From Spongospora subterranea f. sp. subterranea (taxonomy: Eukaryota > Endomyxa: Phytomyxea > Phytomyxea > Plasmodiophorida), in NCBI GenBank assembly GCA_049724395.1, contig JAUGWO010000136.1, forward strand, positions 124,001-188,000: a stretch of DNA of 64,000 nucleotides, given 5' to 3'. Every line of letters starts with the position of its first letter. Within the stretch, counting starts at the first letter, position 1. Below are positions 58,101 through 64,000 of the stretch, piece by piece. The notes under the pieces were generated by a model. The model saw only the letters and a list, made by a program, of their open reading frames with translations. It had not been told where the DNA came from and did no database searches. A program made the position numbers and the translations under genes.

Positions 58101-60848
58101 TGACTTGTAGGCACGAATGACGATCGAATATTAACTGCGAACGTGCACGTTGCGTTTATGAAGTTAGAAGCATTAGAGATTGGAGTTGTTACCATACAAC
58201 GTCAGTAAGGACTTTCGTTGTGTCGGTTGATAACTGACTAAGATGCCTGAAGATGACTCCCTGGACGTAAACCTCTCGAAAGGCAATGCGCAAGAAATTG
58301 TGCAACCGGACAATGCCTATGGGGATTACGACGCGCCATTATTGTCAGCACGGTCAAATTTACAGCTCTCAGCATCGCGTACGGCTCCTGCCAGACTCAA
58401 TTTGCATCTATGACATTATATCGTAGAAACAAATACGGCTAAGGAGCAAATACAGTCATGGTGTCCTGAAGATGACGATTCAAATGAACTTTCATCATCA
58501 TTCAAACCTCAAATCGAATCGCATGTTAATGGCGTCCCGGGCCAGCCTCAAAGTAATGGTGCTTCGGCTGTAGCCAGCCTCATTTCCCAGGGTAAAGTAA
58601 ATGTCATCGCGAACGACGAAAGCTGCCTGACATCATCGGAAACTGAATCTTCCTCTGACACCGATAATGATGGTGACACGTGTACTCAACGTAAAACTGG
58701 GTCCGAGCTATTAAGGACATCGTCGATTGCCAACAATCAGGGAGGTAGTACTACAAAAGCCAACATCGCCAATAACGTTGAGATTTCCCGTGCTTCGGAG
58801 AATCACCTTGTACAAAAAAATGCTTGCGTGATTGTAATTTCGTCTGATGCGTTTTGGTCAGTATGGTGTCCGTCTTAGCATATGGCTAGTGTTGTTCATG
58901 TCAATAGTGCCTGCTCTACTATTAGTGATTTGCACCGATATGTTACTGGCTGCATGGATTTCCAAACTGACGATTATCGAGGACTCTGGCCTCTTAAGGT
59001 ACAAAAGATTCCAAAGCAGCACTGAAAGCGCGCTAACGTGTTAGTCAGATACCTGACAGTGTCGCTGGCAATGTTAACGAATGCCTTGGTGCATCATCGA
59101 CCGCACCATTCAGTCCCCGACGATCTGGCCGCCATTCGTCAAGAATTGATCGGTTTAGCTGACCAGTTTGACTTTATCGGGAACAGCTTGTTTGAAATTC
59201 GGTCCGAATTGGATGACAGGCATCGCGATTTGCTGTTCAAAACAGTTGTTCCTGTTAGAAAAATCATCGACACTACGCAAATATCCGACTCAATGACATT
59301 ATGGGACGCGACACGCTTCATTGTATTATCTTCACGGTTTGTTGCCGCCGCTAATGATCCTTTTGATTTGATGGCAACTAATCGACATGCTTACTTCATT
59401 CTTGAAAACTATCTTGGTTAGATGTCGTCTCGCATAGTCAGCGTGCTGTTAACTATTTAACAGACCCCATCCTACATCGATTCAATGACAGCACGTTTGA
59501 GTACGTAAATGCAGCAAATGCTATTGTCAGGTCCGCTGGACGTGTGACATTATTCTTGATGCTGGGCTCTCTGTCGGCGGTATTCTTTATCACTCTTGTG
59601 ATTATACGACCACGTGTTTGGCAGGTTCAGCTTATAGATCAATAAGTATTCGTCGAATTGCTCAATGCTGTTTCAGATTGAGAAAGACAGTGTCGATGTT
59701 TTGATGAGGATACTTGATTTACCTGCGGAAATAACTGCACAGAGAAAGACGCGCTCCATTAATCGATTGCTTGTATTGGGAGGTACGACGGAAGACCGGG
59801 CACGAAAACGCGACAACAATGTAGCCGGACGGACATCTTGCCAATATCAAATTAGTTGACTTTTCTTATAGCAAGATGCTATGTCAGAGCATCCTAGTAG
59901 CAAAACCCATGGGGGGAGACCCAAGAACCTCTTGAAAGAACTAAAGAGGAGGTCTCTACGCCAGGTATTTTGAAATACCGCTTCTTTGCCAGGTTCTAAA
60001 CCTTTTTCAGAGAATTCGATTGACGGGGAGGATTTTTATTCCAGCTGTACTGCTCTTAGTCTATTTTCCGTTGTTTTATCGCCTAGGATATTCCAACATT
60101 CAAACTCAGCTAAAGTACTCACCCGCAGTTGTAAACATGTCATCGTATCAGAGAACTGCTGTTCGACAAGTTCTTTTCAATGGCCTTATCCTCTCAGACA
60201 AAACCGAAACATCAACAAATTCCAGCATGGCAAATGCAATTGCTGAGCTTGCACAGGTGCACGACAGTCTGATCTACGGTAGTCTTTTGGCACAAACACC
60301 GAATTTGATTGAAACTGCTACTTATCAATCTCAGGTGTGTGGCATAACAACTCGTAAACCCTTATTTCACAACAGTTTTCAGGATGATATATTGTTCTCC
60401 AATTCTTGCGCGTTTATTGGAAACTCGTGTGATCAAGTATTCAATGGATTACTCGTTGACGGGCTTCACGTAAGTTTGCTATCATTCATTCAAGATTCAC
60501 AAAGCCTGTTGAACTTGGTGAGTAACTTTACCAGTCTTACTAAGGCTTCGAAACGGTTGCTGTCGCTAGAATCCGATTATCTTCAGGTACCCTCTTCTTA
60601 GGGTTTCTTATCTCCAAACTAATAGGCAACAGGTGTTGATGGCGCTTGAAACTTCTATGTTTATAACCAGCGTGAATGACGACATATCAAACCATTACAA
60701 AATTTCAACTCTTCTGTTGACTATTGCATTCATTATAATATTAGCTGCGATTTACAAAATAATGCTGGGCCCATTATTGAACGAGCTACTCCTACACGAG
60801 AGTTGCATTGGAAAAATGCGCAAACTGTTACACAATTTCACAGATTAA
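55165..60848 (+). CDS. Giant multi-pass membrane protein with PAS domain, TmcB-like (copy 2)
   Basis: Starts MAVETQNITNDTFIWKNEIR, NDVFAFMHFLNNLPLIT, followed by a first TM block to ~56400 (IHVVLIITILYSIVIG, LLSFVLFSVVIVSTVF, YMLFLIIISVSTGYVAYLYT, GVPLIILTIPLMC). A helical linker follows (AKAYMYRGNFYERRIKRPYL, FSFQEALLIASIQIAFWDEA, YQRVLDNAPDDVSSLREYAG, 56650-57220). The PAS domain (EKSIGEIVTISNTLCKLLGH, THLALLAPIMFRKSFHI) is at 57380-57570. Then an acidic Ser-rich region (58290-58750) and two further TM/extracellular-loop modules (58860-59650 and 60020-60848), ending MRKLLHNFTD. Same order as the gene at 8.5-14.7 kb, on the opposite strand and strongly diverged. Roughly 1,500 residues over ~20 exons. 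Sensor role inferred. Confidence 0.72.
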
Positions 60849-61801
60849 ATTTCTACATAAATATATATTTCTAGCTTTGAAGTGTGATCCCATCTCTCGT
60901 GAGGGGAGTGACGCAACAAAAATAATGATTTCGGTCCATGCTTACAATCCAATAATCAATTGAGTGGCTCAAGTGACTTCCATAATTCCACCATGATTAT
61001 CACGCAGCAAAGTGATCATCCTTTGTCTTCCCAATGATTTGGCTTTTGCGCTGCTTTACATTGCCAGTTTTTTTGTCAGTGTCCATGATTCAGCGGTAGC
61101 ATATTATTTGTGTATTTGCTCTTGATTTGACCAGCTTGCAAATTGCAACAACGACCTAAATAAACTGTGAGTGTAATTGTTGACCATCCAGCTGCGATTT
61201 CCTTACTTGCTGTGCTCATGTATTTCAGGGATGATCGCGACCCGACCTACAACCTCCCTATCGATCATAACTTTACAGCCCTATTTGTTCGACCTAGTTT
61301 CACTCCTTTTCTGGTTCTTCAATAAACGGATTAACTTCCACATACGCAGCCTCTTCACGACACCCAACATCTTGTAATGACAATTGCATGTCATTCGCAG
61401 ACGTGTCCGTTCGTGGGGCATTGCAAGACAACAAAGTAAAATTATGTCGCATCTCGTCTTTCCCGATCCGGTTGCGACTTGTTCTCAATTGGTGGAATTA
61501 TTGCAAAATGACGAGAGTTCGTCAGGACGAGACTCGCGCAGATCATACGTGCGGGGGTCTCATCGTTGACGGTAGATACAATATACTGTACATTAGGCGT
61601 TAGTCGAACTGTACGGAAACGCAGTTGGCCGTTTCGATGGTGCACTTCGGTTCGGAGTAACATATGACTGACGGAGCCGTGAAGACGATAGTGCGCGACT
61701 GAGTAATAGTACAGTAGTAGAGCTACCTGGCCCGTTCTCCATCAGGATTTGGCATTTCATAGTATTGGATTGGAACAAGCAGATCTGCAATTGCGGCTGT
61801 C
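60849..61801. other. Intergenic region upstream of threonyl-tRNA synthetase
   Basis: About 950 bp with no supported gene. A minus-strand frame at 61663-61442 (MLLRTEVHHRNGQLRFRTVR ... ARMICASLVLTNSRHFAIIP) followed by 61488-61300 could be a small gene, but no family or splice evidence is convincing. Likely contains the THS1 promoter. Confidence 0.4.
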
Positions 61802-64000
61802 ATGGAAGGCACTTCGATTGAGCCGGCATATATTGCCCACCGCTCGAAAATCTTTGAACGATTATTCGAGCGGGAACAGTCACGCCTAAAGGCGCTGAAT
61901 GGTCTGCTGTTAATTGAGTATGATGAATATTCTCGTCTGATTCGATGTCTAAGCGCCAATTACGGTCACTTTACCTGACGGAAAAGAGATTTCGGGAACA
62001 GCCGGTATCACGACTCCCTTACAAATTGCGGAAGGAATTGCAACATCTCTTGCAAAAGTATTCGTCATTAGATTGGTACTTTTCCGACGAACATTGATTG
62101 ATGGACGTATTTAGGCAGTCATTGTTGCAAAAGTCAATGGACAACTATGGGACTTGACTCGCCCTATTGAAGGGTCCTCTACTTTGCAGTTCCTCAAATT
62201 CGATGATCCAGAAGGTATACAATCGGGATTTTGGTTTCGCGATGGAGAATGTGAGTGAACGCTTACCATTTGATCAATGTAGGTCAGAAGGTATTTTGGC
62301 ATTCTAGTGCCCATATTCTGGGAGAAGCACTAGAATATTGGTATAAGGATGGGAAATTATGCATCGGTCCACCCATTGATTCTGGGGGATTTTACTACGA
62401 TATATCGTTACCCGAAGGCCAGGCCATTGTTCCCGCTGATTATAAGTATATTTGAGGTTTTGCATGGTTATTGTTAGCCCTAATGCTGCTTGTTACATAG
62501 AAACCTTGAGACCTTTATCAATAACAACGTCATCAAAGAGAAGCAATTGTTCCAGCGAATAGTAATGACAAAGCAAGAGGCTCTCGAAATGTTCAAGTTC
62601 AATCGTTTCAAAATCGAAATTATCTCAGAAAAAGTTGCTGACGGCGATACGTAAGTTGAGATTGGGAGCAAGAGAACATTTTGTTCATGATAATGTTGTA
62701 CAAGATAGGTGTACGGCTTATCGCTGTGGCCCATTGATTGATTTATGTCGAGGCCCTCATATTCCTCACACTGGTCTTGTAAAGGCGTTCAGAGTCCATA
62801 AAAACTCTTCTGCTTATTGGAAGGGCCAACAGGATCAGGATTCTGTATGTTACGAATGAAAGTCTTGATCTATTGTTTATATTTTTCTGTAGCTTCAACG
62901 GGTGTACGGTATCTCATTCCAATCTGCCAAAGAGTTGAAGGAATGGGAAACAATTCAGAAGTTAGCTGCTGATCGTGATCACCGGAAGATCGGCAAAGAG
63001 CAGCGCCTTTTCTTTTTCAACGAATTATCCCCTGGATCGTGCTTTTTCTTACCACATGGTGCTCGCATCTACAATACGTTAATGCAGTTCATGCGCGAGC
63101 AATATTGGAAACGAGGATATGAGGAGGTATCTTAATGGTATCGCAACATTATCGGATGGGTTAATGTGTAATTGGTTAGGTTATTACGCCAAACGTTTTA
63201 TAACGTGGATCTGTGGAAAACATCTGGTCATTATCAACATTACAAGGAGCACATGTTTTCGTTTACTTCTGATACTAAGGAGTTCGCCATGAAGCCCATG
63301 AATTGTCCTGGTCATTGTCTCATGTTCGCACACGAGCCCCGTTCGTACAAGGATTTACCGATTCGTTTTGCTGATTTTGGCGTTCTGCACCGCAATGAAT
63401 TTGCTGGTGCCTTATCGGGTAGGAATTTCCTTATCTTTGATGACAGTTTCTGCACCGCCTTACATTGTCTTATTAGGGCTTACTCGTGTTCGTCGTTTCC
63501 AGCAAGACGATGCTCACATTTTTTGCCGTTCTGATCAGATCCAGTCTGAGGTACTAGCTCTTTGAGACCAATATTTTTTCATGGCTGACGGTAGGCGATC
63601 AGGTTGGTTCCGTTTTAGACATGTTAAAGGAATGCTATGGCATTTTCGGCTTCAAGTTCCGCCTTGCTCTGTCAACGCGTCCAGAGAAGGCAATGGGAGA
63701 ACAAGCGCTGTGGGATGAAGCTGAAGCGGCGCTAAAGAATGCGTTGGTGTCGTTCGCCGGAGACGTAAGTCGTATGCATACTGGAATCAGATTTGTAATT
63801 GTTGGCTATCTTTTAGGAATGGGGATACAACCATGGTGACGGTGCATTCTATGGACCGAAAATTGACATTGAGGTTACTGACGCCCTTAAAAGGCAACAT
63901 CAATGTGCCACAATCCAATTGGACTTTCAAATGCCCCTCCATTTCGAGCTTCAGTATGACAATGATACCATTGAGAAGCCCCGACCTGTTATTATCCATC
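61802..64000 (+). CDS. THS1: Threonyl-tRNA synthetase (3' end beyond the window)
   Basis: Starts [20 protein letters not shown]. The TGS domain reads [26 protein letters not shown]. The editing domain has [16 protein letters not shown] (HxxxH) and [23 protein letters not shown]. The catalytic core: [47 protein letters not shown] (zinc Cys), [26 protein letters not shown] (motif 2 and zinc His), then [34 protein letters not shown]. The anticodon-binding domain is beyond base 64000. Introns of ~50-60 bp interrupt the gene. The leader lacks a clear mitochondrial presequence, so it is probably cytosolic; dual targeting cannot be excluded. Confidence 0.95.

Noticed and set aside
1-64000. tRNA and rRNA genes
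   Set aside because: Candidate T-loop words (GGTTCGA, GGTTCAA) were checked by eye; none had a matching acceptor stem and anticodon arm. A covariance-model scan would settle this.
1-64000. Retroviral, LTR, Polinton-like or other mobile elements
   Set aside because: No reverse transcriptase, integrase, capsid, transposase motif or long terminal repeats were recognised; repeats present are short tandem or inverted arrays.

Overview
The window looks like a gene-dense nuclear contig from a zoosporic (chytrid-type) fungus. Three lines of evidence support this. First, genes are split by many short introns: those I could place exactly are about 45-65 bp with GT...AG ends. Second, flagellar genes are present: a kinesin-2 motor, the axonemal-dynein assembly factor DNAAF3 and a RABL3-type GTPase. 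Third, fungal-type or widespread eukaryotic genes sit beside them: a Dsc3-like ubiquitin-ligase subunit, Fis1, ORMDL, DCP1, TFIIE-beta, ARP3 and an ERV41-type cargo receptor. The species cannot be named from sequence alone. No rRNA or tRNA gene, CRISPR array, or retroviral/LTR/Polinton-like element was recognised.

Layout. 0-1.4 kb: NAD(P)HX dehydratase (-). 1.4-2.1 kb: a 49/59-bp minisatellite. 2.9-5.4 kb: a cyclic-nucleotide-gated potassium-type channel (-). 5.7-7.1 kb: an acidic hypothetical protein (+) abutting a PPR-like protein (-). 7.4-14.7 kb: a TauE/SafE-like membrane protein and a very large multi-pass PAS protein resembling 'tiny macrocysts' TmcB (-). 15.4-18.5 kb: Dsc3-like (+) and kinesin-2 (-). 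19.8-26.6 kb: FolD-type folate enzyme, a hypothetical protein, akirin, TFIIE-beta and DCP1. 27.2-40.7 kb: an accessory island with three glucose/sorbosone-dehydrogenase-like (GSDH) secreted or anchored proteins and three tandem type II membrane glycosyltransferases, interrupted by a coiled-coil gene and FIS1. 40.8-49.1 kb: ORMDL, DNAAF3, UFC1, NTH1, ARP3 and an NAD-dependent epimerase/reductase. 49.5-54 kb: an unknown polytopic membrane protein, RABL3 and ERV41. 54-55 kb: an inverted duplication and decayed coding sequence. 55.2-60.8 kb: a second TmcB-like PAS protein (+). 61.8 kb to the end: threonyl-tRNA synthetase, cut by the window edge.

How the genes may fit together (inference). Kinesin-2, DNAAF3 and RABL3 serve the flagellum. 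The cyclic-nucleotide-gated channel and the two giant PAS/multi-TM proteins are candidate zoospore sensors. The GSDH and glycosyltransferase families are candidate cell-surface carbohydrate genes evolving by tandem duplication and gene conversion. UFC1 and akirin are notable because both are rarely discussed in fungi.

Assembly quality matters when reading gene models. There is a 2-base N gap, and a few conserved genes (kinesin-2, the folate enzyme, the third GSDH copy) show single-base frame slips that no plausible intron explains. Spans given for spliced genes run from start codon to stop codon and include introns.
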